Origin: Planctomycetota bacterium | GTDB lineage: Bacteria; Planctomycetota; UBA1135; UBA2386 | Direction: 5' to 3' | Length of the DNA: 64,000 bases | NCBI GenBank assembly: GCA_020638655.1 | Contig: JACKIC010000002.1 | Coordinates: 627,620 to 691,619 of the forward strand | In this document: positions 1-8,787 of the stretch, one piece after another | Layout: each line of letters starts with the position of its first letter | Position numbering within the stretch: the stretch's first letter is position 1 | Position numbers and translations under genes: made by a program | The notes under the pieces: model-generated | What the model saw: the letters and a program-made list of their open reading frames with translations, nothing else | Told to the model about the DNA's origin: nothing | The model's database searches: none

Positions 1-972
1 GGGCTCGAGCCCGCAGACCTCGCCGACGTGCTGCGGCGTCGCGAACGCGTAGTCCGCGGCGAGGCCCTGCTGGAACGCGGCGAACTCGACCGGCCGGCCC
101 TTGGCGCGCTGGTAGCCCTGCCAGTCGACCCACGTCTGCACGAACTTCCAGTCGACGAGCCCGTCGCGCAGCAGCACGTGCGCGAAGCCGAGCAGCATCA
201 TCGCCTCGGTGCCCGGGCGCGGCGCCAGCCAGTAGTCCGACATGCTCGCGGTGTTGGACAGCCGGATGTCGCAGACGGCGAGTTTGCCGCCCTTCATCTT
301 GCCGTCGATGATGCGCTGCGCGTGCGGGTTGAAGTAGTGGCCGGTCTCGAGGTGGCTGCTGATCAGCAGCGTGAACTTCGCGTGCTCGTAGTCGGGCGAC
401 GGGCGGTCGTAGCCGCTCCACAGCGTGTAGCCCAGGCGCGCGGCGCCGCTGCAGACGTTGGTGTGCGAGTTGTGGCCGTCGACGCCCCACGCCTGCAGCA
501 CGCGCTCGACGTAGCCGTCGTGGCCGGGGCGGCCGACGTGGTACATGACCTCGGTCTTGCGCCCTTCGACGATCGCCTTGCGGATGCGGGCGCCGAGCGT
601 CTGCAGCACCTCGTCCCAGCTGACGCGTTCGAAGCGGCCGCTGCCGCGCTCGCCGACGCGCTTCATCGGGTAGAGGATGCGCTCTGGGTCGTGCACCTGG
701 TTGAGCGTCGCCGGGCCCTTGGCGCAGTTGCGACCGCGCGAGCCAGGGTGGTACGGGTTGCCCTCGAGCTTGCGGATCTTGCCGTCGGCCTGGTCGACGT
801 AGGCGACGAGCCCGCACGCCGCTTCGCAGTTGAAGCAGATCGTCGGCACCAGGGAGAACTTGCGGGCGATGCGCTTGGGCCACGCGCGGGCATCCAGTTC
901 TTCCCAGTCGTCCCAGCGGTCGGGCGGCGGGAAGTTCTCCAGCGGAGTGGTGCGCAGCGTGCTGTGGTCCAT
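1..972 (-). CDS. Molybdopterin oxidoreductase catalytic subunit (N-terminal 324 residues, cut by window edge)
   Basis: Translating the minus strand from the ATG at 972-970 gives an open frame to base 1; the C-terminus is outside. Residues 46-53 read CFNCEAAC (C-x2-C-x3-C) with a fourth Cys at about 83 in GRNCAKG, the [4Fe-4S] motif of the Molybdop_Fe4S4 domain. The Molybdopterin domain follows (YPMKRVGERG, then FERVSWDEVL). A Cys at about 174 in HTNVCSGAARLGY sits where Psr/Phs-type enzymes have their Mo-ligand cysteine. No Tat signal is visible at the chosen start, which is odd for a PsrA-like periplasmic enzyme; the start could be wrong or export may depend on a partner. The likely partner is the Fe-S/NrfD fusion at 8788-10308 on the same strand. 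The substrate cannot be told from this fragment. It is divergent from the gene at 1035, with only about 60 bp between them. Confidence 0.9.
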   Translation of the reverse strand, partial: MDHSTLRTTPLENFPPPDRWDDWEELDARAWPKRIARKFSLVPTICFNCEAACGLVAYVDQADGKIRKLEGNPYHPGSRGRNCAKGPATLNQVHDPERILYPMKRVGERGSGRFERVSWDEVLQTLGARIRKAIVEGRKTEVMYHVGRPGHDGYVERVLQAWGVDGHNSHTNVCSGAARLGYTLWSGYDRPSPDYEHAKFTLLISSHLETGHYFNPHAQRIIDGKMKGGKLAVCDIRLSNTASMSDYWLAPRPGTEAMMLLGFAHVLLRDGLVDWKFVQTWVDWQGYQRAKGRPVEFAAFQQGLAADYAFATPQHVGEVCGLEP

Positions 973-1034
973 GCGGGGCGTGAAGGTACGCGGCCCGGTT
1001 GTCGATTTCACGCGCGCCGATAGGCTCGGTCCCC

Positions 1035-2846
1035 GTGAAAACGCTCTTCCTGATCGGCGCCTTGCTGCTGGTCCCGGCGACGCTCCTCGCGCAGGGCGGT
1101 GCGCGGGAGCCGCACGTGGCGATCGTGCGCGCGGCGGACGGCGGGCTCGTCGCCGGCGCCGAGGTGACGTTCGTGGCCACCGACGGCACCGGCCGCGCGC
1201 AGGACGACGACGTCGTGCGCGCGCGCAGCAATCAACAGGGCCGCGCGCGCGTCGACCTGCTGGGCGGCCGCGACTACCTGGCGTTCGCCGCGTTGGCTGT
1301 CGAGGGTGGCGCGTACCTGTCCCAGGGCGTGCCGCGCGCCGCGACCACGACCGAACTGGAACTCGAGGGCGGGACGCCGCGGCCCGCAGCGTGGCGCCTG
1401 CAGGGGCTGCAGGCGTGGCGCGAGAAGGGCCCCATCGAGGTCGAACTCGAACCGTTCGGCTGCGCGGCGCTCGCGCAGCGCGTGCCCGTGGGCGAGGACG
1501 GCACCTTCCGGGTCACGCCCGTGGTCTCGCACTATCTGCAGGCCCGCGTCTTCGCAGCGGGTCGCGTCGTGCACGCCGACCAGGTCTTCAGCCGCGACTC
1601 GGTGACGCTGCCGCCGCCGCGCGAGGTGTCGTGCCTGGTCGTCGACGACGCCGGCAAACCCGTCGCCGGCGTCGAGCTGGTGCGCATCGCGAACGGTTGG
1701 CACCGGCACGAGGGCGCCTTCCCGGGCGGACCGACGGCGCGCCGCTGGCACGTCGGCACGACCGACGCCGAGGGCCGCGCCACGCTGCTGCTCGCGTTGG
1801 CAAAGGACCCGTTCGAGGGCGTCGACGACTTCCCGGGCGTGGTCTTCGCCGCGAGCAAGGACGGTTTCGCCGAGACCTGGTCGGGCTTCACCTCGGTGCC
1901 GTTCTGCGACCGGAAATCGGTCGTGGCCAAGGACCTCGAGGGCACGCTTCGTTTCTCGCTGAAGGCCGCTCCGACCGCGAAGGTGGCGGTGCAGTCGCGC
2001 GGCGAGGCGCCCGGCTACCTGCTGGCGCGTGTCGAGAACACGGTGCCCGACGGCAACAGCGCCAACAACTGCGCGCGCGACCTGATCGGGTATGCGGTCG
2101 ACGCCGAGGGCCACTTCGCGATGCGTTCGTTCGCCGAAGGCGGCGAGGTCAAGGCCGTGATCGTGCCGGGCACGCGGCCGCCGCTCGAGGACGGGGATCC
2201 GTTCGCGCGGCTCGCGCATCCGCGCGCGATGGTCGTGCCGCCGACGGTGCTCGACGCCGCCGGCGGCGTCGACCTGCGGTCGCTGCAGGCGCTGCGCCTG
2301 CAGCTGATCGACGCGGGCGGCGGACCGGCGCGCGGCGCCGCGCTCGTCTGTTCACCGCTGTGCGGCGACCACTACGTGCCCGCCGAGGACGCGATGCGCG
2401 CCACCGCCGACGCCGCCGGGCGCGTCGTGTTGCCCGTGCTGCCCGGCAAGTGGCTGTTGTTCGCGCTGCTCGACGGCGCCTTCGCGCGCCTCGAACTGGA
2501 CGTCGCGGCCGGTCTGCCGGTGCAGACGCTGAAGCTCGAGCTGCTGCCGAGTTCGACCGTGCACATCACGGACGGTACCGACCCGGTGGTGGGCGCGAGG
2601 CTGGACGGCACGGGCGGCTCGTGGTCGTCGTGCGAAGACCCCGCGGAGTCGTTCGTCACCGACATGGCGCACCACGTCAACGACTGGCTGTTGTCGAAGG
2701 TGCGCACCGACGAACAGGGCAACGCGACGATCCGCATCCTCACCGCCGAGCGCGTCGAGACGCGCTTCTGCGCGCGCCTGGGCAACAAGAAGAGCGTCGA
2801 GCACAAGCTCGCCGAAGGCGAGCACTTCGAATTCGTGCTCCGCTGA
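1035..2846 (+). CDS. Exported protein with carboxypeptidase-regulatory-like (Ig-fold) domains
   Basis: A 603-aa protein read from a GTG; an upstream in-frame start at 999 would put 12 residues before the signal peptide. Residues 1-20 form a signal peptide (KTLFLIGALLLVPATLLAQ). The mature part repeats the pattern of small beta-sandwich CarboxypepD_reg-like modules: an opening strand, a V-x-G-A/V-x-V turn (VVDDAGKPVAGVELV near residue 210), and a TDAEGRA-type loop, recurring near residues 40, 210, 430 and 540. No catalytic motif is visible. Such proteins are abundant on the planctomycete cell surface and are usually thought to be structural or adhesive. It shares this architecture with the C-terminal part of the sigma-factor fusion at 3789 and with the gene at 16023. 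Function unknown. Confidence 0.8.
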   Translation: MKTLFLIGALLLVPATLLAQGGAREPHVAIVRAADGGLVAGAEVTFVATDGTGRAQDDDVVRARSNQQGRARVDLLGGRDYLAFAALAVEGGAYLSQGVPRAATTTELELEGGTPRPAAWRLQGLQAWREKGPIEVELEPFGCAALAQRVPVGEDGTFRVTPVVSHYLQARVFAAGRVVHADQVFSRDSVTLPPPREVSCLVVDDAGKPVAGVELVRIANGWHRHEGAFPGGPTARRWHVGTTDAEGRATLLLALAKDPFEGVDDFPGVVFAASKDGFAETWSGFTSVPFCDRKSVVAKDLEGTLRFSLKAAPTAKVAVQSRGEAPGYLLARVENTVPDGNSANNCARDLIGYAVDAEGHFAMRSFAEGGEVKAVIVPGTRPPLEDGDPFARLAHPRAMVVPPTVLDAAGGVDLRSLQALRLQLIDAGGGPARGAALVCSPLCGDHYVPAEDAMRATADAAGRVVLPVLPGKWLLFALLDGAFARLELDVAAGLPVQTLKLELLPSSTVHITDGTDPVVGARLDGTGGSWSSCEDPAESFVTDMAHHVNDWLLSKVRTDEQGNATIRILTAERVETRFCARLGNKKSVEHKLAEGEHFEFVLR

Positions 2847-2887
2847 GGCGCGCCGGCGCCAGTTCGGCGCCGCTCCCTCGGCGAATC

Positions 2888-3361
2888 TCAGTGCAGCGGG
2901 CCGTGCTTGAGCGCCATGTGCTCCTGCAGCCGCTCGTAGTTGCTCTTCTCGCGATGCTTGTAGAGGCGGTGCATGGCCGACAGCACGTCGCTGCGCGAGA
3001 CGATGCCCAGCAGCGTGCACCTGCGGTCGACGACCGGCAGCCAGCGCACGGCGTGGTCGCGGAACACCATCGCCAGTTCGTAGAGGTCCGCCTGCCCGTC
3101 GACGACCGCGAACTCGCGGCGCATGTGCTGGGCCACGGTCCCGGGCGGGTCGTCCTCGTAGTGCGCCGCGGCGATCGCCGTGAGGGCGTCGCGTTCGCTG
3201 AACACGCCGACGATCTTGCCGTCGTCGACGACGGGCGCGCCGGAGAAGCCGCGCTGCAGCAGTTCACGAATGGCGTCGAGCACGAGTTGGTTCGACGCGA
3301 GCGCGAACACCTGCTTCTGCATGGTCTGGGCGGCAGTGAGCATGGTTCGATTCGAGTCCAT
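2888..3361 (-). CDS. CBS-domain pair protein
   Basis: A 157-aa protein consisting essentially of two CBS domains. Residues about 15-75 read MQKQVFALASNQLVLDAIRE then FSGAPVVDDGKIVGVFSERD; residues about 80-140 include VRWLPVVDRRCTLLGIVSRS. The paired G-A/L-P-V-V-D and G-I/V-F/V-S-x-x-D patterns are the core of a Bateman module, which binds adenine nucleotides and acts as an energy sensor. The ATG at 3361 was chosen over an upstream GTG/ATG because family homology begins just after it. It lies 10 bp downstream of the small Cys-rich gene at 3372-3611 on the same strand, so the two are probably cotranscribed. No effector domain is attached, so the regulated partner is unknown. Confidence 0.88.
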   Translation of the reverse strand: MDSNRTMLTAAQTMQKQVFALASNQLVLDAIRELLQRGFSGAPVVDDGKIVGVFSERDALTAIAAAHYEDDPPGTVAQHMRREFAVVDGQADLYELAMVFRDHAVRWLPVVDRRCTLLGIVSRSDVLSAMHRLYKHREKSNYERLQEHMALKHGPLH

Positions 3362-3371
3362 GCGCCGCAGG

Positions 3372-3611
3372 TTACGGCTTACCGTCGTCTGCCGGCAGCC
3401 CCCCTGATGCGTAGCCGAGCAGGATCCGGGTGGCATCGACGACCCGCGCGAGCCGCGTCACGCACGGATCGCAGCTGCTGCCGCAGCACCAGCGCCAGCT
3501 GGAGTCGGGCTCGGCGACGTGCCGCGTGACGAACGCAAGGTAGCTCTCGTCCACACCTTCGGCGCGCAGCAGCTCGAGGACGCGGGGCTGGAGGTCTGGC
3601 GGGAGCGACAT
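3372..3611 (-). CDS. Small Cys-rich protein with CCGSSCDPC motif
   Basis: A 79-aa soluble protein. The C-terminal half has a tight cysteine cluster, WRWCCGSSCDPCVTRLARVVD (residues about 39-58), with four cysteines in C-C-x3-C-x2-C spacing. The pattern is reminiscent of the short oxidoreductase-like domain (DCCGSGCxPCVxDxY) found in OXLD1-type and some bacterial small proteins; that comparison is from memory and is tentative. The N-terminal half is helical (PRVLELLRAEGVDESYLAFV). It is the first gene of a likely two-gene unit with the CBS protein downstream, and diverges from the sigma-factor fusion at 3789. A metal-binding or Fe-S-handling role is plausible but unproven. Confidence 0.6.
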   Translation of the reverse strand: MSLPPDLQPRVLELLRAEGVDESYLAFVTRHVAEPDSSWRWCCGSSCDPCVTRLARVVDATRILLGYASGGLPADDGKP

Positions 3612-3788
3612 GTCGCGGCCATCGAAGCCGCCGCGCCGCCGAGCGCAAGGCTCGCTCGCCTGCAGCGAGGGGCCGCGGGCCGGCCCGGCCCATGGGAAGG
3701 GGATGTCGGCCGATGCGGCGGCTGCGGTAAGAATCGGACTTCCGGCGACGGCGGCGACCGCTGCGGTGTCCCTTGCCGCGTGACCCAG

Positions 3789-6700
3789 ATGCCCTCCGAA
3801 CCGTCCCCGCTCGCGCCGCTGCTCGCCAACGCCGACTTCCTGCGGCGGCTGGCCTCGCAACTCGCGGGGCCCCAAGCCGGCGACGATCTCGCGCAGGACA
3901 GCTGGGTCGCGGCGCTGCGCTCGCGCGCCGCGCCGGTGCACGAGCCGCGCGGGCTGTGGCGCACGATCGCCACCAACCTGTGGCGCAACACGACGCGCAA
4001 CGAGCGCCGCCGGGTGCGGCGCGAGGCCGCGGTCGCACCGCCCGAGGACGAGCCGAGCGTGGCCTCGATCGCGGCCCAGGAGGAGACGCGGCGTTGCGTC
4101 GTCGCCGCCGTGCTCGAGCTGCCGTCGCCGCTGCGGCAGGTCGTGTTGTTGCACTTCTACGAAGGGCTGGCCTCACCCGAGATCGGCCAGCGGCTCGGCT
4201 TGTCGCCGAGTGGGGTGCGCACGCGCATGCAGGCGGCGATCGCGCAACTGCGGCTGCGTCTCGACGACGAGCACGGCGGCGTTCGGCAGGCGTGGGCGGC
4301 GCCGCTGCTCGCGTGGCAGCGCTTCGGCACGGCGGGGGATGTCGTGGCGACGGCGACGGCGACGGCGACGGTGGCTGGCGGCGCGGCGAACGGCGCCTGG
4401 CGCGTCGCGATTGCGCTGTGCGCCGTGCTCGGCGCCGTGTTGTGGTGGCAGCTGCGCGAGCGCGCCACGCCCGAACCGGCGGCGGCGCAGACCGCGGACG
4501 CCGGCGGCGGTTCCTCGGCGTGGTTGGCTTCGTCACCCGGCCAAGGCGGGGACGAACGAACGGCCGCGGCGCCGCCGCAGGCCGTCGCCGCCGCGATCGA
4601 TTACACCGGCGCGGTGCCGACGGGGCAGCTCGCCGGTGCCGTGGTCGACTACGACACCGGGCAGCCGATCGAAGGGGCCGCGATCACCGTGCGCGGCGTC
4701 GCCGGTGGCACCTCCGCGGTCGTGCCGTTCGACGTCCCGGCGACCGGCGAGCGCAGCGCCCGCACGGACGCCGTGGGGCAGTTCCGCGTCGCCCCGCTGC
4801 GCGCCGGCCTCTACGAGGTCTGCGCCGAACTCGACGACGGCCACAGCGCGCGCGACCGCGTCGCGGTCGGCGCCGGGGACGCGCGGCTCGAGCTGTTCGT
4901 GCGCGAGCGGCCGCAGCTCGGCGCGATCGCGGTGAAGGTGCTCGACGCGCAGGGGCGCGGCGTCGGCGACGCCGAGGTGGAGTTGCACCTCGTGTGCACG
5001 CGGCGCGGCGCGATCGGGTTCGGTGGCGTCGCGCCGATCGTCGGCCGCAGCGACGTGACCGGGTGCTTCGCGATGCGCGATCCCGAGCGCCTCGAGCACG
5101 TCTTCGAAGGACTCGTGGTCGCGCGTTGTGCCGACGGCCGCGTCGGCTGCAAGGCGATCAGTCGCCCCGAGCACCGCGGCGTGAACCCCTACGTCGCCGT
5201 CGTCGTCGCCGCACCCGGCCACATCGCGGGGCGCCTCGCGGGCGTCGCGGGGCGCGACCTCGCCGCGGCGCGGGTCGTCGCGCAGGCGCTGTGGACCTAC
5301 GACCACGTGCGGCCGGACGCCGTCGAGTTCGAGGTCGCGGTGGCGGCGGACGGCGCGTTCGCGATCGAACTGCCCGCGGGGCGCTACCACCTCGCCGTGC
5401 GCGGGGTGGCCGGCATGCTCCGCGAGCTCGCTGCACCCGTCGACAACTGGCAGTTCCTTCCGGTCGTCGAGGTCGCTGCGGGTGAGACCGCCGACGTGGA
5501 GCTGATGATGGTCGAGGCCGCCGCGGTGCGCGGCGTGGTGCGCGATGCCGAGGACCGCACGGTCGCCGGCGCCATCGTCGAACTGCGTTGGCGCACGGAG
5601 CCGGGCACCAGGTACTGGCATCCGGCGCAACACGGCGACAGCGACGACGGCATCGCCGAGCCGTACACGGAGGCCCGCGCGACCACCGACGCGGCGGGTC
5701 GCTACGAGCTGTTCGTGCGTCCCGGCCTGTGGGACCTCGCCGTCGCGGCACCGGGGCACTCGATCGACGTGCAGCCGGCGGTGCAGGTCGACGCGAAGGG
5801 GCGCGAGCTCGAGCATCGGCTCACCGTGGACGGGGCGCTGCGCGGCCGCAGCAGCGTCGGTGCGCTCGCGCTGCAACCAGAGCACGGGGGCGTCGTGCAA
5901 TCGCTGAGCACCAACCACGGCTGGTTCGGCCTGCGCGGCCTGTCGCCCGGCCGGTGGCAGGTGGGAACCGTCTCCTCGGGTCGGCTGATGCCGATCACGA
6001 CCGTGGCGATCGCCGCGGGCGCGGCGACGTTCGTCGACCTCGACGAGCTGTCGCGCACGTGGGTGCGCGGCGCGATCACCTACGACGGCGCACCCGTGGC
6101 CGGACTCGAGGTCCGCGCCAGCGGTTCGGTGGGGGTCGTGACGACGGGGGCCGACGGCAGTTTCGCAGTGCGATACCTGCGCGACGGGCGCGACGCGCTG
6201 ACGATCGCGCATCGCGGCCTCATGGTGCAGCGCGTGGACCTGTCGGGGCGCGGCGACGGCGACATCGATCTGGGGCCGATCGAACTGCAGGGCCGGCGTC
6301 TGCAGGTGCGCGGCGTCGACCAGAACGGCGCGCCGGTCGCGGCGCTGCTCGAGGTCATGAACGCCGACGGCGACAGCTCGCGCGTGCAGCGGCGCTGCGA
6401 GCTCGGCGTGCTCGACGCGCAGTGGGTGCCCAGGTCCGCCTGGAGCCTGTGGGCGCGCGCGCGGTTCGCGGACGGCGCCGAGGCCGAGCGCCGCGTGCGC
6501 GACGACGAGCAAGTGGTGGAGCTCGTGCATCGCCCGGCGGGAACGCTGCGCGTGCGCGTGCTCGACGCCGACGGGGCGCCGCGCGCCGGCGCGGTCCTGG
6601 CGATCGAGGCGTGGGGCCAGGACGGGCCGGCGCCGCGCGACGGCGCGACCTTCCACGGTCGCCGCGATCGTGGCGCTGGGCGCTGGACCAAGACCACCGA

Positions 6701-6887
6701 CCCGGCCGGCGTGTTCGAGCTGCGCGGGGTGACGGCCGGTGCCGCGCTGGTCTACTTCTACGGGCCGTGGGGGCAGTTCGGCTACGACCGCCGCGCGACC
6801 GGCCCCGCGCAGGCGCCGCCGGTCGAGGTGGTCGTCGACGTGGTGGTCGGGCAGCCGACGGCGATCGACCTCGTGCTGCCGCGCTGA
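3789..6887 (+). CDS. ECF-type sigma factor fused through a membrane helix to regulatory-like Ig-fold domains
   Basis: A 1032-aa protein. Residues about 15-80 match sigma region 2 (DDLAQDSWVAALR, then GLWRTIATNLWRNTTRNERR). Residues about 100-158 match region 4 with a helix-turn-helix (LPSPLRQVVLLHFYEGL, EIGQRLGLSPSGVRTRM). A Thr/Ala-rich linker encoded by a GCGACG repeat leads to one hydrophobic segment at about 205-221 (RVAIALCAVLGAVLWWQL). The remaining 800 residues are tandem CarboxypepD_reg-like modules (for example QLAGAVVDYDTGQPIEGAAI). The predicted topology is cytoplasmic sigma factor, one membrane pass, and a large extracytoplasmic tail. The ATG at 3789 was chosen because sigma homology begins right after it. 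ECF sigma factors with membrane-anchored C-terminal extensions are known in planctomycetes; how this one is released or works while tethered is not evident. No separate anti-sigma gene is adjacent. Confidence 0.85.
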   Translation: MPSEPSPLAPLLANADFLRRLASQLAGPQAGDDLAQDSWVAALRSRAAPVHEPRGLWRTIATNLWRNTTRNERRRVRREAAVAPPEDEPSVASIAAQEETRRCVVAAVLELPSPLRQVVLLHFYEGLASPEIGQRLGLSPSGVRTRMQAAIAQLRLRLDDEHGGVRQAWAAPLLAWQRFGTAGDVVATATATATVAGGAANGAWRVAIALCAVLGAVLWWQLRERATPEPAAAQTADAGGGSSAWLASSPGQGGDERTAAAPPQAVAAAIDYTGAVPTGQLAGAVVDYDTGQPIEGAAITVRGVAGGTSAVVPFDVPATGERSARTDAVGQFRVAPLRAGLYEVCAELDDGHSARDRVAVGAGDARLELFVRERPQLGAIAVKVLDAQGRGVGDAEVELHLVCTRRGAIGFGGVAPIVGRSDVTGCFAMRDPERLEHVFEGLVVARCADGRVGCKAISRPEHRGVNPYVAVVVAAPGHIAGRLAGVAGRDLAAARVVAQALWTYDHVRPDAVEFEVAVAADGAFAIELPAGRYHLAVRGVAGMLRELAAPVDNWQFLPVVEVAAGETADVELMMVEAAAVRGVVRDAEDRTVAGAIVELRWRTEPGTRYWHPAQHGDSDDGIAEPYTEARATTDAAGRYELFVRPGLWDLAVAAPGHSIDVQPAVQVDAKGRELEHRLTVDGALRGRSSVGALALQPEHGGVVQSLSTNHGWFGLRGLSPGRWQVGTVSSGRLMPITTVAIAAGAATFVDLDELSRTWVRGAITYDGAPVAGLEVRASGSVGVVTTGADGSFAVRYLRDGRDALTIAHRGLMVQRVDLSGRGDGDIDLGPIELQGRRLQVRGVDQNGAPVAALLEVMNADGDSSRVQRRCELGVLDAQWVPRSAWSLWARARFADGAEAERRVRDDEQVVELVHRPAGTLRVRVLDADGAPRAGAVLAIEAWGQDGPAPRDGATFHGRRDRGAGRWTKTTDPAGVFELRGVTAGAALVYFYGPWGQFGYDRRATGPAQAPPVEVVVDVVVGQPTAIDLVLPR

Positions 6888-6992
6888 GAACACGAAAAAC
6901 CGCGGCGGCCGGCGACGGTGGCCGCGTCGGTGGTGTCTCGTTCGGCACCCCCCTGGACCCCGGCGCCCGCCGCCACCCTGAGAAGAACCGCC

Positions 6993-8759
6993 ATGACCCT
7001 CGCCACCTTGTTGTGCCTCGCGGCCTCGCTGTCGCCGCAGGGGCCCGTCGACGTCGAAGTGACACCCGCGGGCAAGCCGGCCGTGACCGCCAGCTGGCGC
7101 GTGCCCAAGATCGTCGTCGACACCGACTTCGGCAGTGCCACGGTCGATCCCGACAAGCTCGAACAGATCCTGTTCGGCGACCCCGACGTGGTCGTCGCCG
7201 CCGGCACCGAGCTGCGCGGCAAGGTCAAGCTCGGCACCGTCGAGGCCAAGGTCGACGGCAAGACGCAGCGCTTCGCCACGCGCGAGCTCGAGTCGCTCGT
7301 GGTGCTGCGCGAGGGCAGCGGCGGCAAGGCCTCGTTCGCGGGCGCCTGGATGACGTCGTTCGGGCCCGCCGAGCTGCAGCAGCGCGGGCTGACCGTCACC
7401 GGCACCTACGGCTTCGACAGCAAGGGCAAGATCGAAGGCAAGCTCGACAAGGGCGCGCTCGAGTTCACCTACCGCGACAGCAACAGTTCGGGCTCCGGGC
7501 GGTGGGAGCTGCTGCCCGAGGACGGCGCCTTCACGGGCAACTACGACGACAACAAGGGCTTCTGGGGCGGCTACCGCCGCGTCGCGACCGCGGCGCCGGC
7601 AAAGCCCGGCGAGATCACGAGCGGCCAGACCGACGCCGGCATGCGGTACCACGTGCACTGGCCCAAGGACTACAAGGCCGGCGCGAAGATGCCCGCGATC
7701 TGCATCCTGCACGGCTCCAACATGGACGGGCTCGCCTACGTCAACACGATCGCGGTGTCGTGGCCCAAGCTCGCCGAGCGGTACCTGATCGTCGGCTTCG
7801 ACGGCGAACGCCTGAGCCAGGCCAGCAAGGCCGGCGCGCTGCGCTTCAACTACACCTACGTCAACTTCGGCGGGCCCGAGGTCGGGCCGGCGTGGGCGCA
7901 TCGGCAGAGCCCGGCGCTGGTCGCCGACTCGCTGCAGCAGCTCGGCAAGGACCTGTCGATCACGCGCTGGTTCCTCGGCGGGCACAGCCAGGGCGGGTTC
8001 CTGAGCTACGCGATGCTGATGTTCTATCCCGAGCTGCTGGCCGGCGCGTTCCCGATGAGCTGCAACCTGCTGGTGCAGTGTGAGCCTGGCAACTTCGACG
8101 CGGCGGCGCAGGCCAAACAGCACCGCGTGCCGGTCGCGGTGATGCACGGCGAACGCGACCAGGTCGTCGACTACGAGAGCGGCGTCTACTGCAACCTGCG
8201 CATGATCGACGGCGACTTCCCGTTCGTGCGCTTCTTCCACCCCGACAAGATCGGCCACCAGTTCGGGCTCATGCCCGTCGACGAGGCGATCGCGTGGCTC
8301 GACGCCGCGAGCAGCGACGAACCCGAGCGGCTGGTCGCGTTCGCGGAGAAGCAGGCCGAAGACATGTGGTGGCGCGACGTCGGCGCGACGCTGACGCGGC
8401 TGCGGGAGCTGCGGGCGCCCGCGTCGCTGTCGTCACGCATCGACGCGGTCGCGGCGAAGCTCGAGAAGGCGGCCGCCGAGGAGGCCGGCAAGCTGCGCGC
8501 GGCGATCGAGAAGGACGGCAGCGGCAAGTGGATCGACGAATGGCTCGAGTGGCGCACCGAGTACGCCACGTCACGGGCCGCGGAGCCGGCCGTGGCCGCC
8601 TACGCCGCGCTGCGCAAGAAGCAGGAGAAGCGCGGCGACGAGCTGTTCGGCGAGTGGCGCGGATCGGAGAAGAAGGACCGCGCGACGGCGTTCGACAAGA
8701 TCGCGGCCGAGGCGTTCGCGACGCGGTGGTATCCCGCGGTCAAGCTGTGGACGAAGTGA
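6993..8759 (+). CDS. Exported alpha/beta-hydrolase (PHB-depolymerase/LpqC-like esterase) with N-terminal accessory region
   Basis: A 588-aa protein; residues 1-16 are a short signal peptide (MTLATLLCLAASLSPQ). Residues about 20-110 form an accessory domain (WRVPKIVVDTDFGSATV...FGDPDVVVAAGTELRG). The hydrolase domain runs from about 205 to 445: ICILHGSNMDG (oxyanion region), a nucleophile elbow GGHSQGG with Ser at about 332, an acid candidate in HGERDQVVDYES, and a His candidate in DKIGHQFG. The last 130 residues are charged and helical, probably coiled. The substrate is unknown; the fold is that of feruloyl-esterase/PHB-depolymerase-like enzymes. It follows the sigma fusion by 105 bp on the same strand, with AGAAG just upstream of the start. 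Of all upstream genes this is the only plausible cotranscribed enzyme. Confidence 0.8.
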   Translation: MTLATLLCLAASLSPQGPVDVEVTPAGKPAVTASWRVPKIVVDTDFGSATVDPDKLEQILFGDPDVVVAAGTELRGKVKLGTVEAKVDGKTQRFATRELESLVVLREGSGGKASFAGAWMTSFGPAELQQRGLTVTGTYGFDSKGKIEGKLDKGALEFTYRDSNSSGSGRWELLPEDGAFTGNYDDNKGFWGGYRRVATAAPAKPGEITSGQTDAGMRYHVHWPKDYKAGAKMPAICILHGSNMDGLAYVNTIAVSWPKLAERYLIVGFDGERLSQASKAGALRFNYTYVNFGGPEVGPAWAHRQSPALVADSLQQLGKDLSITRWFLGGHSQGGFLSYAMLMFYPELLAGAFPMSCNLLVQCEPGNFDAAAQAKQHRVPVAVMHGERDQVVDYESGVYCNLRMIDGDFPFVRFFHPDKIGHQFGLMPVDEAIAWLDAASSDEPERLVAFAEKQAEDMWWRDVGATLTRLRELRAPASLSSRIDAVAAKLEKAAAEEAGKLRAAIEKDGSGKWIDEWLEWRTEYATSRAAEPAVAAYAALRKKQEKRGDELFGEWRGSEKKDRATAFDKIAAEAFATRWYPAVKLWTK

Positions 8760-8787
8760 CCGCGGCCCGAGTCGGCGCGGGCCGGGC

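Noticed and set aside
3369..3620. Frameshift joining the CBS gene and the Cys-rich gene
   Set aside because: Each has its own start and stop with a 10-bp gap and distinct composition.
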